64,000 bases of DNA from Gnetum montanum (Eukaryota; Streptophyta; Gnetopsida; Gnetales; Gnetaceae), in contig MNCI01010799.1 of NCBI GenBank assembly GCA_015680685.1, forward strand, positions 62,001 through 126,000, given 5' to 3'. Below, one piece after another: positions 1 through 11,019 of this stretch (positions within the stretch are counted from its first letter, which is position 1; each line of letters opens with the position of its first letter). Below the pieces are notes generated by a model, which worked only from the letters and a program-made list of their open reading frames with translations, searched no databases and was not told the origin of the DNA. The translations under genes and the position numbers were made by a program.

Positions 1-540
1 CAAGGTTTATGAAAGAGCCAAGGAAGTCACATCTTAATGCCTTGAAGTATTTTTTGAGGTATCTTAAAGGAAAAATTGGTTTTGGCATTAAATTCATTAA
101 TGGAGATAAAAATTTTGATGTTTTTTCTAATGTTGATTGGGTAGGAGATGTAGATTATCATAAGTCAACTTCTACTTCATTTATCATGGTTCTAATCCTA
201 TTTATTTGAAGACAAAGAAACAAACTAGTGTGAGGCTCTTATCATGTGAGGTAGAATTTATTACTATGTCTAAATGTCTTTAGCATGTTTTATGGTTAAA
301 AAAGTTATTTTCTCAGTTAGGTTTTGAAATTGAGCTTCCAATTTTTATGTTGGTTGATAATACAATAATAGTTCACTTGTCCAAAGAGCACATAATTCAT
401 AAGAATAGCAAGCATATTAACATCGACTATCACTTTATCTAGCATGAAGTAAAGAAGGACATAATTAAGCCCACACATGTTCAAAGAAGTGATTAATTAG
501 CTAATTTACTAACTAAACCATTACAGGCTTATTGAATTTA
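1..540 (+). pseudogene. Ty1/copia pol remnant, RNase H end
   Basis: C-terminal end of a copia polyprotein: the connection to, and most of, the RNase H domain that removes template RNA during reverse transcription. Seen: the HLNALKYFLRYLKG block at about 30-75, the VDWVGDVDYHKSTSTS block (family DADWAGD...STSG) at about 133-180, DNTIIVHLSK at about 355-385, KHINIDYHF at about 411-437 and LLTKPL near 505-525. The frame is broken after position 208 and again by several stops, so this is a dead copy. Upstream domains lie outside the window. A plausible 3' LTR follows about 100 bp downstream in the same orientation, as expected for copia order. The family assignment is secure; the exact lineage is not. 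Confidence 0.85.
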
Positions 541-643
541 CTATCCTTTGAAAATAATTGGTATGAGCAAAGTAGATGATGAGAAGAAAGATCTTCAAGT
601 TTCTAATTTAGCTATTCTCAAATCAATTTTAGTACTAAAGGAG

Positions 644-1044
644 TGAATGTTTAGTATTGTGTAGTGTAGAAATTGTTTTCTACTAATTTGAAGAATTTTT
701 TTTTAAAAAGTTATTTTATATAGTAACTTTTTAATTATTAAAAGATTTTTGTCATGTAATTTTTTTAAAAAAATAATTTTTTTCTAGTAATTAGAGATCA
801 TTTTTGATGAGTTTAACTAAGTTATGTTGAGTTTAACTCCTAGTTGAGTTTGTTTTATTTTTTTTAGAAATGCAATTAGAAGAGTTGCCTTATTATGCAA
901 AAGGAAAGCCTAATGTAAGGTTTTTTCAAAAATATCAGAAGTTATTAATTCTCATATTTCTCAAGTTTTATTGTAGTTTTAATTTTTTCATAGTGAATTT
1001 CAGTTTCTGAATTTCTCATCTTATTCATTGCACTCTTTTTAACA
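644..1044 (+). repeat. Candidate 3' LTR of the copia element
   Basis: Directly after the copia pol end, a short purine stretch (actaaaggag, ending near 643) precedes TGAATGTTTAGTATTG. An AT-rich block follows and a plausible end, TTTTTAACA, closes at about 1044. The position and the TG...CA termini suggest the 3' LTR. No second copy is in the window, so both borders are inferred. Confidence 0.5.
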
Positions 1045-2972
1045 CCTAACCCCTTATCCTAAGTTGTAGTTTTTTACCCTTCAAAATTATGAGGCATGTT
1101 GTATTTTTGATAAAAGAAGAACAAGATAAAGAAAATGAATGCCTAGGCAACAACCAAAGAAAAATGAAGACATGATCTCAAGACTACAACATCATGAGGA
1201 TGCCTATGATAAGATAAGGCACATTACCTATCCAACATAGCTTTAGATGACAAGCTTAATTCTCAAGAAGGTGCACTATTGAAAAGATTGATCTTTTATA
1301 TTGTGCAAACAGGCTCATGCATAATAAGGTCATACCTTTCTAGCCAGCAAACATAGATGAGTAGTAATTATAAGACAAATCAAGTCTTCAACACTATTCA
1401 ATAATATTAAAGGGAAAGCTAGCATGATGATGCCATCAACAAAAAAAAGGATCTCCATCCATAAGATGAGAAAAAAAAAAGCAAGAATCTTTAGAATCAA
1501 ATAGGATCATAGTATAGCCACATGATCATAATTATGCAATTGCATGACATAAAATTGAATAGTACATACATCAAAGACAATGTATTAAGTGACACTAAGA
1601 CTATTGTCATTAAGGATGTGATTGTGAGAATAATGTTAACATTAAATATATAGCATATAACGAAGAAAAATGATGATGATATTAACATGTAGCTATTCAA
1701 GGTACATACGAGAGCAATTCCACAAATAATAGGATGTGTATGAGAGGTGATGAGCAGAATCCCTAAAATTAAGGGATTAGTCAAAAGCTAATTTAGGAAT
1801 ATGATTATAAGACTTCATGTATAAATATTAAACAATGTTAATAGAATGAGGTACCCCACCACTTACATGAATTTGGTTGGGGGTTTGGACCAACTCTTTA
1901 TATCTTGTGCATTCATTCTTGATCTACCATGGATTGTAATTGTTGGCTATTTTGATTCTCTAATTTCTCAAATTTCTCTATCTCAATGCTCTCAATCCTT
2001 TCACAAACCATGATCACAAATCATGAATTATCTTCAAACTCTAATAACAAGACATGACTTTCGTATCAAGTATAATGGCAGTACTGTAGGGAAGCACAAC
2101 ACGATACCATTTAAGAGTCTCAAAGTAGCCAAATGTCCTAGAGTAGACTGAAGATGGACTATGCCTTAACTTCCTTGAAAACTTGTAAGCATAACATAAG
2201 TACACAACTCACATGCTATATGCTAGTCCAAGGCTAAGAGCATTACAAGGATACCTTTATAATCATATAAGCAATCAAATCAATATAACATATATAATAT
2301 AATCAAGAGAACTAGAATACAAGCATGATACCTTTCCCCTTAAAAGGGATAAAAAATGTTCCAAATTTAATGTATCTATCCCTAAGCCCTAAAAGGGTGG
2401 TGGCCTAAGCATCAAAGCTAAATCTCCTTTGCAAGCTTACATATCCTTATGATGTAGTACATAAAGGAATAAGGTCCATATAGTTCTTTTCTGATGGTTG
2501 TAATAGCATGAAACTCTTAAAGATCTTTACACTTCTTTCAATCCTTGCTTTATAAGGAAAATAATATTTGATTCACCAATAAGACATGTTTTCCTATAGC
2601 TTATGTATTATCACTATGAGGTTCCAACAACTCCTTGTAAGGATCAATTAAAATTAGTTTTAGTAACATTGAGAAATTGTAGATCTTGGCTTTGATAATT
2701 TATTTGTTTTATACTAAAAGTTATCTTTTATAAAAATTTAAATCTCATAAACCCTGCATAAATTTTTGTGCCATTTTAAAAAAATTTTGTATTCATCTAT
2801 TTTATATTTTTAATATTAATAAACTAGTTGACATAAATCACAGATTTGGTAATAAGGTAGGGTTAAAAGTTTCCCTAAGATGTAATAAGTTTCATGTTAC
2901 TCTTAAATTTAAGAAGTTAACTATTGAAGTTTAGAGAGGATAATCATTTGTAGCAATGATAAGGTGCATATT
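1045..2972. other. AT-rich interval without a supportable gene
   Basis: No reading frame here shows a recognisable domain. Around 1870-2090 there is a TATA-like stretch (ctttatatc). It is followed by ctaataacaagacatgactttcgtatcaag, where the last part faintly resembles a copia primer-binding site (tggtatcagag). This could be a decayed LTR, but I cannot define its ends. The rest looks like eroded repeat DNA. Confidence 0.4.
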
Positions 2973-3822
2973 TGATGAGTGGTAAAGTAGACCCTACACC
3001 TAACTATCCAGATCACAATCATTCACACAACCTAATTAACTTATGTAGATTGAACTAGCATAATTATATAGATTGCTAGGTTATTGATCGCTAGTTGCCT
3101 TTTCAATCACACTTGTATGGCTTAGTACACATGATTAAATGTGATTGAGGCATATGATGTTGATGTTGTTGATTTAGAATATTATTAAAATTTAATCTAA
3201 ACTAACCTAGGTGTAGAAAATAAGATGCTAATGTAGCTTAAGATAATGAGTGTCCAATCCCAATATACTATACACATCCTAAACTAGTGTAACCATCATT
3301 GGGATTAATAAGTAATATGTTATTGGGCATACAAAGTGATGTCGATAGTGGGTTATAAAATAGTTACACATTTATATTCACACATTTTTCCAAGTCATTA
3401 ACATGCATGGAAAGATAAATGTTAGCTAATGACATTAAGAAATTAAATTGTAATTTAGAAAATTATAAAACTATACTAATTGTTGTAATAAAGGTAAATT
3501 GATCTTAATCTTATTCTCATTTATGAACATGCATTCAAATACATAATCACTCAAATAAGATTATGAATAATCAACTTATATTCATGTTCTAGGCCCTCAA
3601 TAAGAAATCTAACTTTCATAAAAATGAACTAGAAGAGTTTTACTACACTTTAACAAAAATTGATACATTTAATGTAATAGGTGAATAGTATTCATAGACT
3701 ATACTAGCCCTACATACATCATATCTATGACATTGTATTAAACTCGATGACATTGCAACTACAAAATCATAGCTACAAAATATTATCCATGACATTGTAA
3801 TGCATGTAAAAATGCTTCATCA
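2973..3822 (-). repeat. Athila-type LTR, minus orientation (LTR H)
   Basis: Runs from TGATGAGTGGTAAAGTAGACCC to ...GCTTCATCA. On the minus strand it starts TGATGAAG and ends CCACTCATCA, the same termini as the LTRs at 4694-5557, 13964-14866, 23119-24150 and 45624-46463. A polypurine tract abuts it on the high-coordinate side, so it is the 3' LTR of a minus-strand element. Most of that element's body, and its 5' LTR, are absent here. Its internal sequence next to the LTR still resembles that of the 13964-24150 element. It is clearly older, being AT-shifted and diverged. Confidence 0.8.
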
Positions 3823-3836
3823 TACCCTCATGACTA
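3823..3836 (-). other. Polypurine tract beside LTR H
   Basis: Plus strand reads taccctcatgacta; the minus strand is TAGTCATGAGGGTA immediately before the LTR start. This is the decayed form of the AGTCATGGGGGTA tract found beside the related LTRs at 14866 and 45623. The tract primes plus-strand DNA synthesis. Confidence 0.7.
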
Positions 3837-4004
3837 ACTAAAATTTCATCCTCAAGTTAAACAAAAGTAGGTAGAGTTTATTGCAAAATTGTAGATGTGA
3901 TTCAACTAACTAGTTAACTTGAGTGATGCATTACATTAGTTATTCAAGTGGATTACAAAATGAACAAAGACTAAAAATATGTCCAAAATATTACAAAAAT
4001 TTAA

Positions 4005-4562
4005 TAGACCTTTAATATTTTCAATAGCAGGTCTTCATGTTGTTTCAAGTAGTGGTGGCTCCTTCTATAGTTGTGGCTTATATGGTGGATTGATAGCTTG
4101 ATCCTTCATGCAGAAAAGATTGAGGATTTCCTAATACTTATCTACATATATTTGTGGATTATTAATGGTCCAAGCCAAGTTGACTAGGTTTGCAATCATT
4201 GAGAGGTTCCATAAACATTGTTTATTTGAAAACATCTTATTTTCTTGAGAAAACTAGAAAAAAAATAACTTGTATTTAATATTGAATGCTTTCACCTTTT
4301 CTTTGAGCTCTTGGTATTCTACCATTCTTTTTGCTAGGTTTTCTATGATATCATGTTGTGTAGTGCATTAAGCTTGAATAACTTGTAACTCTACTTGTGC
4401 TATTTGTAGGTTCTTCCTCATTTCATCATGAAGCTTTTTTTCATTATCAAAGAAGGAAAAGGTAGTACAAGCTTGCTTTTTCACTTTATTTTTAGGATTA
4501 CCAGTTATCAACATAGTAAGATTGACATACCTTAGGTTAGAAAGCTTCATAGAATGTATCAA
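4005..4562 (-). pseudogene. Decayed minus-strand coding remnant, coiled-coil-like, unassigned
   Basis: One minus-strand frame of about 185 codons with only five stops, mostly TAG/TAA/TGA where Gln or Trp codons could have been. The N-terminal part is charged and helix-like (DNEKKLHDEMRKNLQIAQVE, then a Glu/Lys-rich stretch), suggesting a coiled coil. The C-terminal part contains a WTINNPQIYVDKY-like stretch and a Pro-rich end. It lies just upstream of LTR H on the same strand, where Athila-type elements carry a variable, sometimes env-like, region. No family is recognised. It adjoins a LINE fragment near 4570, so the locus is chimeric. Confidence 0.4.
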
Positions 4563-4572
4563 TTTCTTTAGT

Positions 4573-4688
4573 CATGCCCTTTTGCTAAAAACTCTACAAT
4601 ATCGATGCCTAAGAACTAAAAAGGATGATCACAAAAAAACTTGATAGAATCATATAATACAGCATCTATGGGTGTAAAATAGCATAAG
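4573..4688 (-). pseudogene. LINE endonuclease domain, second half
   Basis: Minus strand encodes a segment ending DIVEFLAKGHD, preceded by a CYFTPIDAVLYDSI-like stretch. This resembles the middle of an APE-type endonuclease of non-LTR retrotransposons (CYIPP..., then DI..F...G before the GD.N motif). Read across the GTAAG target site, with the element at 4694-46463 removed, the frame continues exactly from the endonuclease segment at 46469-46790. The LINE is therefore the older host sequence. The conserved GDFN motif that should follow is missing, because the sequence changes at about 4570. Confidence 0.55.
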
Positions 4689-4693
4689 GTAAG
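4689..4693. repeat. Target site duplication GTAAG, left copy
   Basis: GTAAG immediately before the LTR start at 4694. The same five bases follow the matching LTR at 46464-46468. Five bp is the usual duplication length for Ty3/gypsy integrases. This marks 4694-46463 as a single insertion. Confidence 0.85.
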
Positions 4694-5557
4694 TGATGGA
4701 TCATGTTTTGACTAGCTTTGATATCGAATATTCGATATTAGAGCCTCGATATTGGATACCCAATGTTGGAGTCTAAGATGTGATATTGAATATCCAATAT
4801 CATAGGATATATGTTGATCTATAAATATAGTGCTTAGGCTCATGATTTTCATATAGCCTTTGATAGTTTTTTTCATAGCATAGTGAAGCTCTTGTAGTTT
4901 GTTTTCTCTAGAGTTAGAATATTTTCTGAGTGTCCATAGCCAAAGTCTGAGTGTGTACAGACCTTTATTCAAGCATTGATGTACCTGAGCATAGTAATGT
5001 AACAGGAATAAAGAAAAGCCCTTTTGATAATCCTTGTAGCACTAAAATAGATTAATGTTTCCTTTAATGCATTTATTATTCATGCACTTTACTTTAATGC
5101 ATTTTCATTAAGTAATTAATTTATAGTTATTAATGAACATAAGCACAACCACTCGGAACATACATGTAGCACTTAGTAACCTAGAAACGCTTAACGTTTG
5201 GTAACCCAACAATGCTATATGCATTTTATATGTGTCTAAGTGAGTGGAAACAAGTACTTGTGTTAGGCTAGTTAGGAAGTAGATGAATTAGATCTTAAAT
5301 TATTGTACCTTTCATTCTGGTTCTAGGCGATTAAACTTATAAAATATAAAATGATAAAAATCACATACCTTAGTTGCACTTAACCATATACTTGTACCTC
5401 ACAAGTGGAATTGAGAAGATAACTATTGTTGAAATTAGATTTGACTTCCTTGAAACTAATGTACTTATGAACTTAAGGTCTATGGAGTTTGACTAGATCA
5501 TGCATAAACACTTATGATTCATATAGTTGGGTGTAGGGGGTACCTTTTCACTCATCA
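4694..5557 (+). repeat. 5' LTR of the outer element (LTR A)
   Basis: Starts TGATGGATCATGTTTTG and ends CTTTTCACTCATCA. It contains a TATA box (TATAAATA, 4820-4827) placed for transcription into the element. The U3 part is rich in GATATC/ATATCG palindromes at about 4730-4800. Collinear with LTR B (45624-46463) but clearly diverged, implying an old insertion. Confidence 0.9.
4820..4827 (+). promoter_or_regulatory. TATA box of LTR A
   Basis: TATAAATA followed by TAGTGCTTAGGCTCA, conserved at 45736-45743 in LTR B and present as TATTTATA (reverse) at 14810-14817 and 23964-23971 in the related minus-strand LTRs. Conservation across four LTRs supports a retrotransposon core promoter. Confidence 0.7.
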
Positions 5558-5558
5558 T

Positions 5559-5576
5559 TAACACCATTACCAAGGA
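5559..5576 (+). other. Degenerate tRNA-Asp-type primer-binding site
   Basis: TAACACCATTACCAAGGA starts one base after LTR A. It matches the plant tRNA-Asp-type site TGGCGCCGTTGCCGGGGA apart from substitutions that are nearly all G-to-A. This decay is what methylated cytosines on the other strand would produce. It fixes the element's orientation as plus. Confidence 0.75.
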
Positions 5577-6370
5577 CCCTTTAGTTGTTATGTGCACTAT
5601 CTAGGAGTAGTGAAAATTTATTCAAATATTTGGACCAAATCTTAGAGTCATATCTTACTTCAAAAAATTACTACAAAAATTTCAACAAGCACACTACATT
5701 TTTTATTTTATAACATAATATGTCTTCTTCTCACAGGAGTGATTCTCTACCCAAGTTTGATAGTGTACATTAACCAGTTCCCCAACAATACCAAGTGGTA
5801 TATCCTCATCCTAATGAGTATGTACCAAATTTCACCTTCATCCTTCACTAGGATGAATAGCTGTAGTGGCGTGACATGGAGGGTAACATTATATTGCTGC
5901 CTGATCAATCCATTCCTGTAATGCTCCAAAAAATGCTTATATGATGGGGTATCCAAGGACTTCATGCTGAGTACATGGTGTAGGATAGTGATGCTAGGGA
6001 TTATCATCCCACTAAGGCACAACATCTAAGGGATTGATAGCTAGAAGAGCATCATGAATCTACGAAGGTAAAAGGATTTAATGATTCCCCATTCCTATTG
6101 TACAAGAAAGATGATGGAGAGACCTTCTCTAGGGGTTTTCCATTTAGTGAAATTCCTCTCTTTGACTTCCATGAAGGAGGTCAAAACTAGAACTTACAAT
6201 CCACAGTTCATGATCCTAGTTTTGGCAAGAATGGATCCAATGATAAGGAAGGATGCAAAGAGGTAAATCAAGATAGGGATATAGACAAGAAACAAGATCG
6301 TGATCATGGTCACGATCACCGAAGAGGTGGTAGTAGGCACCATGATGGTGCTAGTCTTTTTTCCTCTTTA

Positions 6371-6375
6371 CCTTT
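6371..6375. repeat. Target site duplication CCTTT of the solo LTR, left copy
   Basis: CCTTT directly before the TG start at 6376, repeated at 8411-8415 directly after the ...GAACA end. This supports a true insertion followed by loss of the internal region by LTR-LTR recombination. Confidence 0.8.
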
Positions 6376-8410
6376 TGAAACACCACTAATTTCAGCTTAG
6401 TACTTTGAATGGAAATTTGTATGCTTCAATGGTGCATGAACAACGGCTATTATTCATAACACACGAGTGAACAGTTGAATGTAACAACAGTGAAGGTCGC
6501 AGGGGTTCTGCAACTCTGCAACTCTGCAACAAGAAGTTGGAAAGCTTTGCATTTCATCAATGGTGGGGCTTCTGGACAAGGTTAAGGAATTTGTTGCAGA
6601 GAAGATCACGGGCATGGATAGTTTGTTCAACACTTTGCCGAGCCAGGGGATCCTGAACACGCACCGCCTGTAAAGGGAGTTGGAATTCGAGTTCAGAAAA
6701 TGGCAAAGATTCATAAGCTTCGGATGTAGAAGGGTGCTGAAAATGCTCCTACCACCTTGCTGCCTCCTGCTGCGCTACCGCGTTGATGTTCTGCAGCTCC
6801 TGCATTTCCTGTCGCATGGTCTTCAACAGCAGCTTCACGATCGCCACCTCTTGTTCTGTCGACTCCTCCTATTCCGCCGTCGTCACTGTTCCGCTGCCGC
6901 CATTGTTTCCTGTGCCGCGTTGTTCCAGCTGTACTCTCCCCAAGCCTGCCGTCGCACCCACCACCGCTGCACCGTGCCCGCATGCCATGTTGTTGCTGTG
7001 CCTGCAGTCTTTGTTTCGCTGCTGCACGCGGCCTCAGTTGCCGCCACTGCTGTTTCTCTGCTGCCTCTGCCCTGCCACCTGCCGCGTGGTTGCCTCTTCT
7101 TCCACGCTTCCGCCACCCTCTACATCGCGACGCAATTTCTGCCGCCGTTGTTTTTTAACCGTCGCCGAGCCTGCCGTTGCCGTTTCTGCGTACCTGCTAC
7201 TGCATCGCCACCCCTTTGCCACACCTGTCGCTCCCGCTGTTTTCTGCTGCTGCCGACTGTTTTTTCTTTCTGCTGCATTGCTGTTCCTGCCATAACTGCC
7301 TGCTGTCACTGTTTCCTCTCCTGCGCCGCGTTGTCATCTCCTGCGCTGCGTCACTGCCTACTGCTTGCCGCTGCTATTTTTCTTCCTCCCGCTGCTGCAT
7401 CACTGGGCATCCGGGCATCATCGGCTGCTATCCTCCAAAAATTCTTTTTACCAAACATTAGAGAATTTTCCAACAACGCAAAAAATAATAATTTTTAAAA
7501 TCAAACAAGCCTGCCAGCGCTAATTCTTTTCAAAGTTTCTAAAATTGTATTTCTCAAGGGCTTGTATTTTTAATTATTTGTATTTTTATGGGCTGGAATG
7601 ACCCATAAGTTGTAAAATACATCGAACCTGGCCAAGAAAAGCAAATTGCCAACACATACCCAACTCATGTACAACTTTCAAGCATAGATACATTGAACCT
7701 GGTCAAAGCAAACCCTAGCCAAAACCCTAGCCCAAACCTATAAATACCCTACCAATTCACACAAATTGGGAGGAGACAAGAAGAACAGCAAGAAGCAACA
7801 AACAAGAGAGACAAGAACAACAAGAGAAGAACAAAGATAAAAGAGGCAAAAAAAAGCAAAGGCAAAAGCGACAAGAGAGAGAAGAAGATTGAAAGAAGCA
7901 AAGATTGGAGGAATTAGTGATGCACATCCGATTTTTGGCTTCCAATTTCCTCTCACATTAATCACATTTCATCGTCACATCATTCTGGGGCTAGGCGTTT
8001 GACTTGCCGTCCACACTTGTGCAACTACGCTTTGACCGGTGCATATTCTTGTTTAAAAACGATATAATACAGTTTCATTTTTGCCTCTCATTTACATTAT
8101 TTACTTCAGTTTATCTTTTGTTTACAATATAACTTTGTTTACACTTTATTCATAATTCAGTACACTTTATTTACATTTCGTATCGTTGTTTATATTCCGT
8201 TTACACCTGTTTACGATAACCCCAACGCTAGCTGTAGCTTACGCTCGGGGAAGTCCTTGGTTGATTTGCGTGCAAACCATCCAAGGCACTCTGCCTTCAT
8301 TCCCTTTTCCAGCTTGCCCTCAAGCAAAGGTAGAGTCAACTGTGGCTGTCCAACGATCTCTCGGTGTCTGTTTCCCTTCCAGCCTTACACTGACGATTTA
8401 GGTCAGAACA
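6376..8410 (+). mobile_element. Solo LTR of a Tat/Ogre-type element
   Basis: 2,035 bp. It starts TGAAACACCACTAATTTCAG, nearly the same as the start of the LTRs at 25973 and 43871. Its end region (caagcaaaggtagagtc...tgtctgtttc...gacgattta) aligns with theirs. TATAAATA at 7739-7746 is the likely core promoter, followed by a purine-rich leader at about 7770-7920. The U3 portion at about 6720-7420 is a GC-rich, CTG/CCG-type low-complexity block that differs from the GTATACGC-repeat U3 of the 25973 and 43871 LTRs. No internal region is present and CCTTT flanks both sides. It interrupts the outer gag. Confidence 0.88.
7739..7746 (+). promoter_or_regulatory. TATA box of the solo LTR
   Basis: TATAAATA preceded by a C-rich run (aaccctagcccaaacc) and followed by a purine-rich stretch typical of the R/U5 region in this family. 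Orientation is plus. Confidence 0.65.
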
Positions 8411-10339
8411 CCTTTATCATCATCTTCTTCTTCTTCTGGCTTTAATTGCAACCACAAAGGGCATGACCATGATGGAGGTGTTCAATTGAAAAAAAATGAT
8501 CAAAGGGACCATTGGGCAAGCCAAGATCAAGGGCACAGGCATTTAAGAGAGATCCATGGCCATGAACAAAGGGGTAGCTAAGGGCATCATAGGCACCAAA
8601 ATTAAGGCCTCGATAAGCCTTTGCTTACTACCCAAAGTATACTAAACATCACAAAGGTAATATGAACTCCAACAAGACAAGTAAAGGATAGCTAGATCAA
8701 GAGGCTAGATATGAACAATATTTCTAATTAGATCCACAGAACCACCTTTAATCTTTTCAAGATGCATGTGCCTTGCAAAATAGAGAAAATAAGTGGAAAA
8801 AACTTAAGTTGTTTCTAAGAACACTTATTAAAGAAGTAGAGAATTGGTATTGATCCTTGGAAATGGAATCTATTAAATAATGGAGTATAATGCTTGAATT
8901 GTTTAATGACAAATATGAAACATACTCTTGAGTGTCTAACTTGAGAAGGCAGATCTATAGATGGAAACAAGGAACACACAAACCCTTGGATGCCATCATC
9001 GACCAATACTATTCCTTAATGCACAAATGTCTTGGACATGATTATTCTCAACTAGATCAACTTTGCCACATTGTAGATGGCCTTTGATCTAAAATGAGGA
9101 AAACCCTTGGCATCTATGCCCAAGGGTGATTGTCAAAGTCAAGCATCCATTAGATCCAAAGATTGAGCAAGTAGCTAAAAGGAAAGATGAATTAAAAAAA
9201 TGAGAAAGTGTAGAAGAGAATAATCGTGATCCTTCCATTTGCAAGCAGGAGGTTCATTTTTGTGATAGTGATAAAGAATCAACACTTGATGAGGAGGTGA
9301 ATTGGAATGCCTTACTGCTTCAAAAATTTCAATCTAAAATTGCAGCCAAGGATGATTCATTATGAGACTCCATGAATAGTAGATTTCAAGTTGTCCTAAA
9401 AATTGTTGGAGTCCAAAGAACAAGATAGTGATCGTGAGTGTAGGAGGTGCAAGGAAGTTGAATGTGCTTATCAAAGAGGTAAGGGTATGATTATTGTAAT
9501 AAATAAAGTTGTTAAAAGTGAATTAGATGATGATGGTGGATGTGACATATACCATTATGAACATCCTAAAGGATGTTGTCATATATTGTCACAATTACAA
9601 GAGTTTGGGGTGTATGCCTTGAATCCATGACTAGCTCAAAGGCAAACACCCAGATGATTGCCTTATCCTCAAGATAGTTCTAGGTAGTTCCACTAGAAAT
9701 AATAGTATTATCCAAGTGGAACTCCACTACAATCATATGAGCAATACCAATATTAGTAGTAACCATAATCATGGATGCTAGCACCACTAAAGCAACAATA
9801 TATTTATTAACAACCAAATCCATATGGGTATTATGTTTAGTAATTCCTATCTCCACGTGACTCCTCCAGTGACATTTCTATTTTCCAATCGCACTGCCAT
9901 CCTTCTAATTATTATTGAACTCATTCTCCACATACAAGATGGTATACCACCTTTTGCCCTTATCCTCCTCCTATTCCTAGACATCTTCTTCCTTTCTTTA
10001 CACAACTACCACCTACTCCACCTATGCAGGTTGAACTCCCAACACAACCACAACAATGCAATGGTACCAAGGCTATTAACCTACAACTAGTTCATCAACC
10101 AAATGGTTCAAATACTTGATCAAAGAAAAGACCTTTCTTTTGACCTCACAGTCCACCTATGCCCTCAAATACACCCACAGTTGACAACCATGCTCCTCCA
10201 TCTTCCTCTGTATCAAATTCCTTTAAGTCCCCTTCAAACAAAATACTACTCAAGATCCATACTATTATGCTTACTCATGTTGTATCTAATTAGATCCATG
10301 CTAGCAACCGTTTCAAGAAATTAGCTAATCCTAGAAGTC

Positions 10340-10770
10340 CTTTGATTTATTTGCAAATTTCTAGGAATGAACCATGTAAGGCTCTTCTTAATTTTGGTTT
10401 TGGTGTCAACTTGATCTCTCATAAGATGTATATTACATGAAACCTACCTCCTTTCAAAAAGAGCAATATCATATTAGAATTGGTATACCAATCCATCACT
10501 ATTCCATTGGGATTGGTAGAAGACATTGTAACCACTGTTTCTGGGTGATCTGATCCTACTAATTTCCTAGTGATCAAGGTGGAGAAATACAAAGAAGATC
10601 TTGCCATCAACATGGGAAGGGCATGGCTAAGCACCATTGATGCAAGAATGGGCATCAAAGATCTTTCACTGGAAATATCTAAAGAAAATGTATTTGGAGA
10701 AATCAAGAAAAATCAAGTTCCATGCATCGTATACATTGATACAAGGTGCAATTATGTGCAGAAACTTTAG
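10340..10770 (+). pseudogene. Protease region of the outer element
   Basis: Retroviral-type aspartic protease segment of Pol. ALLNFGFGVNLISHKMY at about 10380-10430 aligns with ALLDLGSGVNLISQEVYK of the nested relative (near 20332-20371). The catalytic Asp is Asn here, a single G-to-A change, and the following Gly-Ser is Gly-Phe. The tail (ILELV..ITIPLG.VEDIVTTVSG) also aligns with the relative. A frame of 66 codons at 10570-10770 covers the downstream linker. The region between gag and here (9660-10340) is a Pro-rich linker with several stops. Inactive. Confidence 0.65.
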
Positions 10771-11019
10771 GTAGTGAAATAAGCATCCATTTCTATATGG
10801 AAGTAGTGTGCATTAGAAGTAAAAATTCAAAGGTGCTTGTATGCATCAGCCAGAAAACAAGAGGAAACCCAGTGGCTAGCCATTAATTCTAATAGCAACA
10901 CACTTTGCATGGAACCAACTAAGAGCTTGACATGCACATATGTCATAGGCAAGGATGAACTAGAGCAAGTTCATCACCAACTATCTGATGATGCATATGA
11001 TGATACCTATTAGGGAGAG

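Larger units (their letters stand above)
5720..9660 (+). pseudogene. gag of the outer element, split by a solo LTR
   Basis: Structural capsid/nucleocapsid gene. The start ATG at 5720 (MSSSHRSDSLPKF) matches the start of the nested relative's gag at 22976. Conserved blocks are NEYVPNFTF, WRDMEGNI and YHPTKAQHLRD up to about 6030. A His/Asp/Arg-rich stretch at about 6290-6340 is cut at 6375 by the solo LTR and resumes at 8411 with the Ser-rich and His-rich linker. The gag core follows (KRLDMNNI near 8710, then the segment to 9100) and a zinc-knuckle-like GCDIYHYEHPKGC at about 9538-9576. There are many stops and frame breaks. The first Cys pair of the knuckle is reduced compared with CGVCYYEHPKGC in the relative. 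Confidence 0.75.

Noticed and set aside
1497-1784. 95-codon minus-strand hydrophobic frame
   Set aside because: AT-rich sequence giving Ile/Leu/Phe text; no motif and no neighbour to support a membrane protein.
6680-7498. 272-codon open frame, and opposite-strand frames, inside the solo LTR
   Set aside because: Composition-driven: a GC-rich CTG/CCG low-complexity block open in several frames at once, with Cys/Leu/Arg-rich text and no domain. It lies in the LTR U3.
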